Assembly (NCBI GenBank): GCA_023653785.1
Contig: JAMKCH010035865.1
Coordinates: 1-64,000, forward strand
Reading direction: 5' to 3'
Length of the DNA: 64,000 nucleotides
DNA from: Ophioderma brevispina
Lineage: Eukaryota; Echinodermata; Ophiuroidea; Amphilepidida; Ophiodermatidae
Part shown: piece by piece, positions 46,135 to 58,066 of the stretch
Layout of the letters: every line of letters begins with the position of its first letter
Numbering within the stretch: the first letter of the stretch is position 1
Translations under genes and position numbers: made by a program
Notes under the pieces: generated by a model
Told to the model about the DNA's origin: nothing
The model's input: only the letters and a program-made list of their open reading frames with translations
Databases searched by the model: none

Positions 46135-46965
46135 TATAAGTATTCCACGAACCTCTAATTCACTGATCTCTATAATTACAACGTTCAACTGAATACATAT
46201 TCAGGACTACTGTGAACAATCACTCTGAACTCAGAATAAGCATCCAGGCATGTTCTTTGAAAAAAAATGCATAAAGCGTCAAAAGTTGAACCCGACTCCA
46301 TTTCCTCTAATCGCCATGCCTATAAAAGTAATCAACTATGTCCTGAACTGAAATTTTAATTACTTAGTTTCTTAAGGGAGACAAGGATAGATAATGATTA
46401 CTCTTTCCTTGGAGATGACCAACGCACACAAATGCTGAAAATATACACGCTTGTCTATTCGAACCGACAACACTTGTATTAATACAACGGCACTCGTACA
46501 AATTAAGCTAACAACCATAGGGTTGGTAGATGAGGAGTTATAGATATACATCTATAGGTGTTAGGTCCCAAAGTGCCCATCGCTTTCCTAGCGGATAGCA
46601 TCAGAACGGTATATTTACCTATACGATATTAAAACAACATGTTTCTGCCACCATCTTCATGTAACTTTTTAATTTGTATTTCCCAGCAAATTTATTGTAT
46701 TCATGTCCTATAACTAATATGAGCCAAATTGTATGGGAAAAAGTCCCTCGAGAAAGTGATTTTTCATGCTGCGGCGTCATTAAAAAATTTGTTTTAGACC
46801 GACATTTTGAAAATCTGTAAACCAATTTTCATCTTTTTCGCCTGTAATGTGGTCGTGTTTAATGTTCCCCATCAATCATTAGAGTTTTGGGGAAAAATCC
46901 ATCCAGGCTAAAGTGGTTACAGAGCGTGGTCCACCAATGCACATCCGGAATGCAGAAGACCGTAT
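46135..46965. repeat. Family X copy
   Basis: Co-linear with 39720-40535. Shared blocks include CTAATTCACTGATCTCTAT, TGTTCTTTGAA, CTGAACTGAAATTT, GATAGCATC...ACGGTATATTTAC, GCCACCATCTTCATGTAAC, GAGAAAGTGATTTTTCATGC and GGCCTGTAATGTGGTCGTG-like text. Many one-base gaps separate the copies. Confidence 0.6.
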
Positions 46966-47760
46966 TCACTTAAGGGACATAACAAACACGCTAATTTTTA
47001 GTCTTACATATGTGATAGATTTATTTGAAAACGATCTCAATATTGATTGATTTACAATAAATTAAGTAGCTAATAAGAAGACCAAAATGAAATCGGTAAC
47101 TGATGGGCGCATCCACCCTGCCAATAATTTTACGGCCATAGTGACGTTTCGGTTTCGTTTCGCCATCTCCCGGCCATTGCTACGTCTGTTCTATAGTGTT
47201 GTCCCATGATGATTGTCAAAACAATTGACTTTTGAGTATCTAACATGTCCTTAATAGGTGTGTATTCCTTTGAATCGGAACGCACATCTGCAGTGATTAT
47301 ATTCCCAAAAAGAAAAACTACTTCACAAGATTAACCTCAATACAACTAACGAGTAGGCCGTCATTATTCAGATGTAAAGATTATCCACAGTAATAAAGAA
47401 ATGAAGAGTAGAGCCAATTGAAGTCCCCCCTGTCCCATACCAACCGTTCAGACTTGCCAGAATGCAAATAGTGTCATTATTCCATGCTAACGGTAAGCAT
47501 TGGAGGCTATTACGTTGGGAATTTCAAGTGATTGTAAAGCATGTGGCATTGAGGGACTATCACATGAATGGCTCTACTCGAGCATTACATGGGCCATTCG
47601 CCGTTAAAGTGTTCAAGTTTGGGTCTCCAAAAATGACGAAATATCAACATTAAGGAATTCCTGAAAATCATTGAAAATCGTAAACTTTAATTCTCAAACA
47701 CGGACCAATGCATGGGTGATCTTCAAACTATCCCGATTTTTAAGTATATTGGCCTACTTT
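46966..47760. other. Unassigned DNA
   Basis: No gene or repeat boundary is recognised. Confidence 0.3.
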
Positions 47761-48135
47761 AACACTTTCCGTAACGTATCTGTCGTAACGTATCTGGCGG
47801 GCCTTTTTCTTAGTCGTGCTGTTCTTGATGAAAGTATGTGCTTCACCGACTTTAGTCTCTATACGTTTATCATGTCTTACCTCCATACTAAAGCATGGTG
47901 TGGTAATGCGACTATGTAATCACGCCGTATTGCAAGATCGTAGCAGGAGGGATGTACCGTATCTGTCGCGGTTTTTTATGAACGTAACGTGAGGGATTTC
48001 TTTCATGACTAGACTGGGGAAATTGTTACGTTGAAACCAATTTTTTATGCAAAACATTATAACATAACATTGACATTATTTGTAGCATTTTTGTATCCAT
48101 TCGAATTATCGTAACGTATCTGTCTGCAGTATTGG
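47761..48135. repeat. Recurrent GTAACGTATCTGTC motif
   Basis: The motif or a one-base variant occurs near 47771, 47785, 47957 and 48111. The first two copies are only 14 bp apart, and spacing is otherwise irregular. Confidence 0.35.
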
Positions 48136-48284
48136 CGACATGCTCTCAGAGAACTGCTTGCGAACTTTAATAACCAATAGTTATCATGTTTTTAAACTTA
48201 ACAATTAGTGCTTAATAGAGGCCTGATAAGAAATGCAATGCAATCTGCGATATGCGCTCTTGTGTGAACTATCAGTGGCAACAT

Positions 48285-49082
48285 TTTGAACCCTCGTCTA
48301 CCTGACCATTTTTTGTAACCAAACTCCCAAAGGTGGAAGGTGGTTACCACCCCCCATGTGATTTTCGTTATTGAACTTCCGATTCCTGTAAATTTTTTGT
48401 ACCAAAGATAGCTTAGAGTTTCCTTCTTTCCATTGGTAACCCCAAAATATACTAACATCCCCATTATGACGTCACCGTGACGTCAATGTTGAGGAAAGTA
48501 CGAAATACTGAATATAGGGTTGAAATTTGATATTTCCAATTTTTAGCAAGCTCACCCCGATTATAGTCTAAAATGGATGTCATTATATAAAACTATTCAT
48601 TTCCCATCAAGTAGAGTCAAAACCCTGAAAATCTGTTTTTTCCTTAGCCTTTTTGGCAAAAAATTGAATTTTCCACTGTGTGTGTCTATGGAAATGGAAG
48701 TTTTGTTGACTCAGAACTTTATTCGTCATTGTGACGTATGCTAGGCATGTTGGTACTTATTTTGGTATCAATGGAAAGAGGAGGACCATATCTATCTATG
48801 GTAACCAATCAATTGTCTAGGTGATGTTCCTGTGTTGTGTTAGGCATGTTGGTACTTCTCTTCCGGAGGGGGGGGGGTGGTTACCACCCCCCCTATCGAT
48901 CCTTTGGATCACCCGTATCTTACCTATACCCCGGTGGATGTTTTGTTTTTGTATTAACAGGGTCGGAACATTTCAATTGACAATTACATTAAATAATTTG
49001 GCACCAAGAACATGGGGTTTTAGCAAAGCCGGGGAAAAAACCTGAAGGGGGGGTGTACCCCCCCCTTCGGTAGACGAGGTTA
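48285..49082. mobile_element. About 800-bp TIR element
   Basis: It begins AACCCTCGTCTACC and ends GGTAGACGAGGTT in inverse orientation. CACCCCCC/GGGGGG tracts lie at both ends and in the middle (48345, 48868, 49048-49070). Related, partly truncated copies are 2640-3060 and 59593-60385. Their right ends share CCCTTCGG(T/A)AGAC(G/T)AGG. There is no ORF. Confidence 0.5.
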
Positions 49083-49599
49083 AAGAACTGATTTTGGCTG
49101 GCGACATGGCGAAAAGCATAATTATGCTTTAGCCTTATTGCGTGAACTTTCTTTATCCGGTTTACAACATCTAGATCCGATCATTGTGAAAACCTAACTC
49201 CTAATATAATTTATATTCAAAACATTCATTCTTAAGGCCAAAACAAGCTTTAAACTGTGCATGACGGTGAGCGATACTAAAAACGACTTTTTTGAACACT
49301 TTATCGGAGAATGGACCACATGCTGAATAGCGTTTCGTTTGACAGTTTAGTCCCGTTTTCAAGAACTTCGAATACAGTGACATTTTGTGAGACGCACTTT
49401 TTATACCTCTCCTAAAATCTCATTCCATCAGCACCCTCTTTATTTGTTGGCAACATGGCGTACCCTCAACCCAGCGAGAAACCATAAGGCAAAGTTTAGC
49501 GTGATGATCTCCTTAATAAAAGTTCAAATCATTTGCTGTTTTTTTTTTTTGGAAAATACCCATAGCCGCAGCAAGATATATTGTAATAGTACACCTGCT
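49083..49599. other. Unassigned DNA
   Basis: A short minus-strand frame (49201-49383) has no recognised domain. Confidence 0.3.
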
Positions 49600-49965
49600 T
49601 TCATATTCCACAAAGAAAATGAAAACAGCATTAGGGTTTGGTTTTGTCGAAAGAAATGTACAATACACAAACACTGTATTTTTGTGATTTTTGTGATCCT
49701 CTGGAATTAGTTCATTTTATTTAATTAGACTACTGTGACAAGACCTACTTTTTGATTCTATTTTAGCCTCTTCTAGCTCTTCTGTCTGTTAGAACATGAT
49801 AGGGGGAATGAGGCGTCATGTTTACTTTTACTCACCCTCATTCGTAACCCACTGCTCCGTGGCTGTTGTTTGTACATATTCGCCACCGTCTTCAGACTAG
49901 GAATCGACTGTAGATCATTTTCCAGTTCCTCTGACGACTCTGTTGAAATTAATATTTTATCATTT
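49600..49965. repeat. Family X fragment plus the 42.7-kb repeat
   Basis: 49600-49775 matches 40610-40820 and 49780-49965 matches 42690-42885. The two parts are adjacent here but separate elsewhere, which suggests they were originally contiguous in family X. Confidence 0.5.
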
Positions 49966-51054
49966 AGGAATAAAGGGACGCCCTTCTAGTTTTCCATGAG
50001 AACGGATGAACTTGAAAACGTTTTTGCATAATAAAGCGAACATGCTCAAAGTTTACCTTTGCCCTGGTTTTTCAAAAATCCCACTTGTACATATTCCCTG
50101 GGAGTAAAAGAAGTAGAAGAAAAGAAAAAGATGTGGGAACGATAAAAAAGGCCCCAAAAGTCGGTTTATGTAAAGTTAATAATCAGGCTTCAATGAGTAA
50201 TTAAAATGTCCATATTGTGAACCGCATTTTTTGCAATTATTTTTTTTGGGTGGGGGGGGGGGGGGGGCGGAACCTAATGGAATTGCCAAAAAACAAACTA
50301 CATACACTGTTTACTCTCTTCAAACCCATACCACATCACTATTGGAAAGGCACGCTAATCTACCGAAGTGCTGTTTTCAGTACCTGGAAAATAGCAATGT
50401 TAACAACATCTGACCATCTGTGGGTATCAGAACTCAACTAAAATAACAAGGGATGTGTTTTGCTCAATACATTGTGAAATGAAAGCTATTTCAACATGCG
50501 CCTAGGAATGTACATTTTTATTAGCTCATAGTGTTAGTTAAATTTCGCATGATATAAATAAGCTGGGCGTCAGTGGGTGGCCATTGTGTTGTTTTTTTTT
50601 TTCAATTTGCTTGGTGTGAAGACGGTTGATTTGACTCTTAGCAGCATCACTATAGGTCTTTGGGTATTTTATAAAGGGCTGTCTCATGTAGCCTCTTGTA
50701 GCTTTATAAGCCAAAGTCTATCTATAGGGCGTCTATCTTATTACAAGCTCCATGACAAGGGCAGCTATGTCAACATCCTACATCTTCCTGTTTCCTCTTC
50801 ATTTAAGTATAAATGGTCATTGAATGAGGCATGCTCTAAGCTTTGCTTTTTCCAGAGAGCTGCCCCTGAGGTTGCTCAGGATTTCCTTAGTTTCTTGATA
50901 CACAAGTGTATTTTGGATAAAAAACACCTTGCGGTACAGGATAAAGTAGTTTGTCAAACACCAACTAAAAATTGATGGGAATATAACTATTATGTTATAG
51001 GGGGCCTCCTCCTCTCCTTATTCCGTTGATGTCCTGTGATTTACTTAAGTTCTT
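49966..51054. other. Unassigned DNA with one unrecognised 132-codon frame
   Basis: A G-run of about 16 lies at 50252. The plus-strand frame 50577-50975 starts with a hydrophobic Phe-rich segment coded by a T-run and continues with ordinary-looking residues (for example FFQRAAPEVAQDFLSFLIHK). It has no recognised family and no upstream context, and is probably chance. Confidence 0.25.
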
Positions 51055-51550
51055 CAATGTACATGCATAGGACTCTTTCCTTGGAATTGCACCGTACATA
51101 AGTGTTGAAAAAATGTGCCGCTTGCCGTACTCCGAAAACCGACAACCACCGTAAATTACTAGCACGGGTTTTTCCCTCCTCCCCGCCTCTAACCCAATAA
51201 AGCTAACAGCCCGGGTTTGGTAGAGGAGCGATAGATATCATCTATAGATCCGAAAAGTGGGCCAATCGCTTACATAGCGGAAAACATCAGAACGGTATAT
51301 TAACATACACGATATTTATGAACAATATGGTCGCCACCATCTTCCAGACGGGGGATCGATTGTGCTGAAAGGTAGCTATGGGACCCGCCAACCACATTGT
51401 GCCTTATCACACCCTGCATGGGTGGTAGTATATACGTTTTCGTGCAAAAAATTCTTGGGGAAAGTGGTTTCCATGGGTGGGGGGGAGTTACACCCCCTTG
51501 TCCACCAACGGAAACAGGAAGACCTTGTGTCCACTTAAAGTGTACTAACC
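51055..51550. repeat. Family X copy, truncated
   Basis: GACTCTTTCCTTGGA, CCGACAACCACCGTA, ATCAGAACGGTATATTAAC and TCGCCACCATCTTC align with 40000-40250 and 46400-46655. Similarity fades after 51345 apart from GGGGAAAGTGG and GGAAGACC. Confidence 0.5.
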
Positions 51551-52140
51551 GGCTAATTTTTACGTTAGTATGTTTTTAAAAAACGATGCCTTGCGTCTGA
51601 AAGAAATAATATCTATTGCAATATAGAATTGCCTTATTAGCATAATGACTAATAAACGTGCCTCATGGGGTCGCCATGGTCGGCATTGGTGACGTCGCAC
51701 GGCATTGGTGAGTTGTATGAATTTGTAAGTCATAGATTAAAAACAGGTGTCTAAGGAATGTCTCGGGTACTCCTGGTCAGAAAATCGGATTATAAGCTGT
51801 GTCCAGTAGAAAATCAGTAACGATCGATTAAAAATTGGGGCGGATTCTTGAACAAGATAGCTGAAAAGGTTTGGTTATGGCATATAATCTTTCACTGGCT
51901 ACTTATTTTCAAGCACACTATGTACATATACCCTCATGGATTTCATTTTCTCATTGGGCTGATCACAAAATGGCTGCAATCATACGGAAGGTATTATAAA
52001 ACGTGTATTTATATCAATCATATGTGTCATTTTTCTGACTGACAGACATTATTTGAAACAAAATGAAAAACACTAAAAAATTCAAAAAAACAAAAAAACC
52101 GAAAATTTTTTTTTAAGGTTATAAAATTTTCAACCTTTTT
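51551..52140. other. Unassigned DNA
   Basis: Nothing recognisable. An A/T-rich stretch lies at 52060-52130. Confidence 0.3.
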
Positions 52141-52425
52141 CACTGTGTCCAGCATGGACGTAGTAGAGGGAAGGACCAACAACACAATAGTTTCAAAGAC
52201 CCTATCACGTTGCCGCTTTGTATTAAATCCCCATTTACCGGCTTAAGATATTGCGATAATCACCCTCTCAGCAGGAGGGCTGACTCGCCTTCGCTTTTGA
52301 ATTTTCTTTAGTGAACATCCAATTCCTATAAATTGGTACCTACAGTATGCTTAGAATTTAGTAACTTTTACTCGTTCCCTTGGTATCAAAAATATTTGTA
52401 CCAAAATATCGATGCAGCCAACTTA
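52141..52425 (+). repeat. Dispersed repeat, copy 1 (partner at 63120-63400)
   Basis: TTTCAAAGACCCTATCACG, CCCCATTTACCGGCTTAAG, GCGATAATCACCCTCTCA and TATAAATTGGTACCTACAG are shared in order with 63170-63345 in the same orientation. Confidence 0.65.
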
Positions 52426-55400
52426 TTCAAGTGAAAGAAAATCGTTTCCAATGAAATGTAAAGATCCAAAATTTTGTCAGAGGGATGACTAAAAACAGAG
52501 AACTTAAACTTGGGGACTAGGACAGTGCCAATCCATTCTGGAAGTCAAATTTGAATCTGCAAGCTTTTGCACTGCAGAAATTATCAGAAAACAACAAACT
52601 CTAAGAGGCTCACAGAAGTTATGTCCTGAGTGGTGATGTCGAACCGAAAACCAGGCCAGGGCCATCAAACACGATCAATGCTGACATTTAAAATAGTTGT
52701 GGGAAATGCGGGGTCCTAAAATGCGAGGATGACTAGAAAACTAAATTGTAAGGTGCCAATGAATGTTTCATCTCAAATGTACTGACATTGATTTACCAAC
52801 TTTCAAAAGAAATCATAAGGTTTGGTACTGTGGTGATTGCAGTGCCCCATGGCTGCCCTGCATGACACTTGTTTTGAACCACAACCAAGGAGTTCAATGG
52901 ACACATGGTGACTTTTGGTTTCATTGTAAATGTGGTAGACATGATGAGAGACATATTTAGAGCTTCAGAACCAATCTACAATGTGGTACTGCCCAGCGTG
53001 TGTTGATCAGTCGTGCGTTAGTTACAGGGATATGAAAAAGCAGATAACCATTCTTTCGAGAAATCTGATTCAAATTCACAAAATGAAAAAGACAACTGTA
53101 GTACTCGTCCGCAAGTGAAGAATTTTTGCAGAAATAATCTTCTCATTTTACTTATAAATTTTCCAAAGTTTCAAGGGCACAGTAGTCGGAGACATAGCAG
53201 CAAATGATTGAACCTTACCAACCAGATTTTATATCGGCACAGTCCTGGTTTAAGCCCAGACATAAGTAAGCAGCGAAATTTTTCCTGATAATTAATGGGG
53301 TTTACCGTAAGGATCGCCCCTCAGATGGTGGTGGAGTACTCCAAGCCATTAAGAAAGATTTAACTTCATCCAATATCCCCGATAATGCCAATTGGAAGTG
53401 ATTTGGACAGAGATACAAGGTTTAAAGGGAGAAGAGTCTCTTATTATATGCTTTTTATCGTACTAAGGAGGATGTTAATGGTTAAAGATTGATGACTCTA
53501 ATCAGCTACCTATGTCGGGTCTCGGCGATACCTTAATACCCGTCACTCTGCCACTGGGATTTCAATCTACCAAATATTAACTGGCAACTACACAAGCTTT
53601 TCCAAAAGTGTTAACAGCAAGCTGCTGCAGACAAAGTGTAAACTGACTGATACTTTGGCCTTAGACCAACTGGACTAACCAACCCGCAATCCAAGTTGAT
53701 GCAAGAAACATCTTATTTAGGTTCACTAATAACGAACCATCTATTGATAATACAACTGTCTTGGCTGGAGTTGCAGACCATTTTAACGTTAATGATTGAT
53801 ACCAATATCTCACCAACAAGGAAGAGGGTAGTTAAAGAAAAGTATTCTACGCGAGAAAGCAAATGTTGACGAAATCCAGCGTTGTCTAACAGCCTTTCTT
53901 GGCAGATTATGAAATGGAAACAGCTGGATTAGGTGTAGATAAAAGTGGAAAAAATTCCACGAAAAATTTCTTCAGTTGATGAATGAATATATCCCTCATA
54001 AAATGACATCTATCCGCATAATTACCTTGTTTGACCGATCTCTAAGGAGGGTTATGCCGAAGGCACAAGACTTTACAATATGCTTAAAGCGTCTGGTAGG
54101 ACTCAGCCTGGGAAAATTATTAATGCCATGAAGAAATAGGGTTCCAATTGCCTTGCTTAATGCCAGGGAAAATTAACATCAGCAATAAATTGGGAACAGC
54201 ACTTCAAGACAACCCCAAAGTCCTTTTGGAGCTACATTAAGAGCTTTAAGGCGTGAAGACATGGGGTTGCTGACCTGGAGTGTGATGGCAGAGTGTGATT
54301 GATAGTCAAAACAAAGGCTGACATCTTGCAAGCGTCTTCACCTTATGAGAGTCCATGGGATTTTACCAACCCTTGATAAAGTCCTTACAAACCAATCTCA
54401 GATTTAATCATCGACATTGATGGTGTAGTTAACAGCTGAAGCAACTGAATGCAAATAAAGCCCAGGGACCATATGACTTCACCATGGTTTCCATAACAGT
54501 TTGCAGATCACTATCTCCATTTTGACAGACATTTCCAGACATCAATCAATAACGGGAAAATTCCATCACTGTGGAAAGTGCTAACATAAAACCAGTTTTT
54601 TAAAAAGGGACAGATCAGAATTCTGCAATGTACAGACCAGTATCTTGACAGTGGTGCAAGCGAAGATACTAGGCATATAGTTGCCAGCATATCATGAGGA
54701 GCTGTCGAAAGTCCATCTTGGCGAAAAACCAACATGGCGTTTAGGCATCAGAGGTCTACTGACCTCAGCGATCCTCACAGTGCAACGACATAGCTATGAC
54801 TTGCAAAGGTAACTTGGTTGAACACTGCAGGTTTCTTGGACTTTTACTAAAGTCCCCACCTCGACGCGTGTTACCAGACAGAAGACTGATTCCTAACTGC
54901 ATGACGTGTACATATAGCAGAATTGGGTACAGGGATTTCCTAACAGAACGCACACAGAGAGTTATCATTGACGGAAGTGTATCACAATCAGCACCAGTTC
55001 TCTCAGGAGTACCTCAGGGTACAGTCTTGGCCCCGATAACTTTTCTGTTTTTAGGGGAATGATCTGGCACCGACGAGCAGCCAAAATTCGGCTGATTCGC
55101 AGACGACTGCCTGCTGTATGCCCCAGTCAAACGAAACGAGCCATCTACGAACTGCAAGATGACTTAACCCAAACTTGAAGAATGGCAAAATACTTGGTTG
55201 ATGACATTTAATCCTAAGAATTGTGTTACCATACCATTTGGGATTGAGACCCCCCTCCGACATCATAATTACAAGTTTGTGGGTGTCACATTGGAGGCAG
55301 TGGATTCCCATCCATCCCTCGGAGGTGTTTAACAACAACCTAACTTGGAATGATCACATCTTCGCAAACCTGTAAGAAAGCCCAGAGAGTTATTGGCTGC

Positions 55401-55849
55401 TTCGCCGAAACCTATGGGGATGTCCGCAAAATGTTAAAAATCACTGCATATTCAACCTTAGTAAACCCTACCGGGTGTCCAAAAGGAGCCCTCAAGCGCC
55501 TCTATTTCACGAAAAGCAAAAGTAACAATACCCAAATAATACATATCCTGAAAAGTGCATTTCATTAGGTTTCCGACACTGAAAAAATCGTTCCCAAAGG
55601 AGACATATTGACCGATTTATGGTCGATTGAAAATTTGTACCACTTTTTCATTTTTATTCCACGGATTGTTTACTGTTTCAATAGTCTTTAAGCAATACAC
55701 ATCTCCAAGCTCATTCTTTTGTTTATGGTTTCTTTTGTTTTTTTTGCGACAAAGGTCAGTTCTGATATTGATCAAGTTTTCAGTTTTCACTTATTAGAAA
55801 TTCCATTATCTTTCCTCATTCTTCTTTACTGCACTGTAATCCAATTCTT

Positions 55850-56800
55850 CCACCGATGGCACTTGAACTCAGCAAACCCAAGTACCATCATCTCGTTTTC
55901 CGCCTTGCGAATCGATTGCGCAAAAGATAGTGGGTCCATCACTCTTGCTGGAGAAAAACTGTCACTGACCCACACCAAGTACCTTGGCGTCACAATGGAC
56001 CGTAGCCTTACTTTCAATCACCAGACCAAGGCGTCGCTGCCAAGACGCAGGCTCGTGTCAACCTCCTCAGAAGGCTCGCAGGAACTGGATGGGGGGCATC
56101 CTTTCACCACTTACATCATCAACTGTTGCCTTGGCATACTCCACCGCTGAATACGCTGCACCGGTATGGATCCACAGCGTACATTCACACAATAGTGATG
56201 TGGTTCTGAATGATGCAATGAGACTTGTTATAGGTTGCCTTTTGGCGACGCTGTCAATACCTTCCAATTCTGGCTGGCTTAGCTCCTGCAAACCCTTGGG
56301 AGGAGCCTTCGGACGATCAGGCTCGCCAAGAATGTGATGAACCTGGTGGCCTTGTTCCACCACCAACACCCCTCCTTTGAGGGATCAAGAATTCCCACGG
56401 ATCACTTTGGGCTACCCAATCCATGACACGCTGTCACCGTATCCCGACGATCATCCTGGATCAATGGGGCAGATGTTTAAGCCAGTTGGTCATCCTCTAC
56501 TTGAACCTAAAGCAGTTATTGGGGAAAGCCCGTCCTGGCAAGCCAGAGCTGTACCTTGATAGGAAGCATGGGTCAACCTCAACACTCAGAACTGGCGTTG
56601 GTCGTACAAAGAACTTCCTTCGCGGGATCGGAGTGGAACCGTCGCCGGGCTGCGATGTGTAGATCCACAAACCATTAGCCACGTCATGGATGACTGTTGG
56701 GTCCCTGCGAGTCCCGAGAGAATTCCGGGCGTGATCAACCTGGATGATGAAACTGTCAGCTGGTTAAAGACGGATCTCCACTTTGATTTTTGGACTTGCA
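55850..56800 (+). pseudogene. Second LINE fragment, RT C-terminus, nested in the TIR element
   Basis: Plus-strand pieces in shifting frames: GEKLSLTHTKYLGVTMDRSL (about 55950-56010), ALAYSTAEYAAPVW (56129-56170), DVVLNDAMRLVIGCL (56198-56242), LRTGVGRTKNFLRGIGVEPS (56585-56645) and QTISHVMDDC (56668-56697). This is the C-terminal RT/thumb and Cys-His tail of a Jockey/CR1-type LINE. It is a different lineage from the surrounding LINE, whose tail reads quite differently. At least three frameshifts are seen. The endonuclease and the catalytic palm are absent. Confidence 0.6.
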
Positions 56801-56984
56801 CGAACGAAGGAACGTTTACACTGCGCTGCTCTGCCCCCCGCCCAACCCCACCCCCCACTTGGGGAACTTGGCGCCTCTAAGACGGATCCAGGCTTGCGTT
56901 CTCTTTTACATTTCAATAATCCACTTCTAATCATTCTTGCCTTGGATGCTTGCAAAAGCATGGTTATTGTTTTGCGAAGATCCC

Positions 56985-57080
56985 CAGGTTTGACTCCGCT
57001 AGATTTCGCTCCTAGGGAGAAACCTAAAGGTGAGTGGATGTACAGACCACCAGCAACTTGCCAGACTTCGCAATAGAATA
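56985..57080 (+). pseudogene. Tc1/mariner-type transposase scrap
   Basis: PGLTPLDFAPREKPKGEWMY then RPPATCQTSQ, the C-terminal LTPLDF block of the same superfamily as 36990-37450. It lies between an inverted repeat whose arms are TACACTGCGCTGCTCTG (56818) and CAGAGCAGCGCAGTATA (57207). It is the only coding trace that could have belonged to the surrounding TA-flanked element. Confidence 0.45.
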
Positions 57081-58066
57081 TAACCACTGCCTTTGCAAGC
57101 TCCGCCGGACAACGAATGACTAGAAGTCATTATTGAAATGTAAAAGAGAGTGCAAGCCTACCTCTGTCTTCATGGTCTTAGAGGCAGCCCAATGGGGGTG
57201 GGGGCCAGAGCAGCGCAGTATAAGAAGGATGGGCAAGATCTTGGAATTTCTAATAATTTTAACCTAACCTTTTCCAATATCAGAACTGATCTTGTCCAAA
57301 AACAAAAGAAACCATAAAACAAAGAATTTGCTTGGAGAATGTGTATTGTCTAAAAGACAGCTGCAGACAGTAAACAATCCCTTGGGATAAAATGAAAAAG
57401 TGTACAAATTTTCAATCGACCATAACTCGTCCAATGTGGGTCCTTTTGGAAAGATTTTTCAGTGTCGGAAACCTAATGAAATGCACTTTTCAGATATGTA
57501 TTAATTGTATGGTTTTTCCTCTTTTTTTTTGTGAAAGTTTTTTATTTTTTTTAGTTTTTCCTTTTTTTTGAACCCCGTATCTTGGAGTATGCGAGTGTTG
57601 TTTGGGATTCTTCAAACCGACCAATGCAAACAAAATAGAAAGAGTTCAAAAACAGGCTGCAAGATTCTGCACCAAAGATTACAGTAGGGAAGATGAATCA
57701 ATGACAACTATTCTCAGAAATTGGATGGGAGCCGCTGCAATTTAACGGAAGAGGCAGAGACTACAATGATGTATAAAATAACAAACAAACGGGTAGAATT
57801 AATGCTGACGAATCACCTGTTACATACAACAGAGTTGTATTGTACATGACCACAGACAGAAAGTACACACAACTCCGTTATAATACCAATCGCTATGGAG
57901 ACACTTTCTTCCCAGCACTGTGGCCAATCATGGAATAGTCCTCCCACCTTTTGCAGTTTTAAGAGGGCTCTTATTCCAGGTAGAAGTTTAGGCACACAGC
58001 CTGAAGGATTGAAGGGATTACAGACTTATTCTATTGATAGATTTTAGTTCATTAGGACCTAACCAA

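Larger units (their letters stand above)
55471..57577. mobile_element. 2,107-bp TIR element with TA duplications inside the LINE
   Basis: The termini are CCGGGTGTCCAAAAGGA and, inverted, CGGGGTTCAAAAAAAAGGA. The inverted arms are about 190 bp, and their inner part (CTGAAAAGTGCATTTC, TTAGGTTTCCGACACTG, GGTCGATTGAAAATTTG) is almost perfect. TA flanks both ends (55469-55470 and 57578-57579). With the element and one TA removed, the LINE frame continues as NPILEYASVVWD, which supports these exact boundaries. Inside are a LINE C-terminal fragment (55850-56790) and a mariner-type transposase scrap (56985-57080). Confidence 0.75.
52740..58066 (+). pseudogene. Decayed CR1/Jockey-like LINE, interrupted by a mariner-type element
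   Basis: Domains appear in the normal order on the plus strand. PHD-like Cys/His module: WYCGDC, WFHCKC and WYCPAC, 52820-53005. Endonuclease: PSDGGGVLQAIKKDL at about 53314 and DFNLPNINW at 53558-53581. Linker: NEYIPHKM at about 53983 and PKSFWSYIKS at about 54212. Reverse transcriptase: NKAQGP at about 54453, FLTERTQRVIIDG and SGVPQGTVLAP near 54945-55040, and catalytic FADD at 55096-55107. C-terminal part: NLTWNDH at about 55334, EYASVVWD at about 57584-57610, and YTQLRYNTNRYGDTFFPALW at about 57868-57926. The RT catalytic Asp pair is kept, but many frameshifts and stops make the whole inactive. The 2,107-bp insertion at 55471-57577 splits the gene. The 3' end is near 58066, where another element begins. 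Confidence 0.75.

Noticed and set aside
50577..50975. 132-codon plus-strand frame as a possible gene
   Set aside because: It starts in a T-run, has no recognised domain, no splice or neighbour context, and a length compatible with chance in 64 kb.
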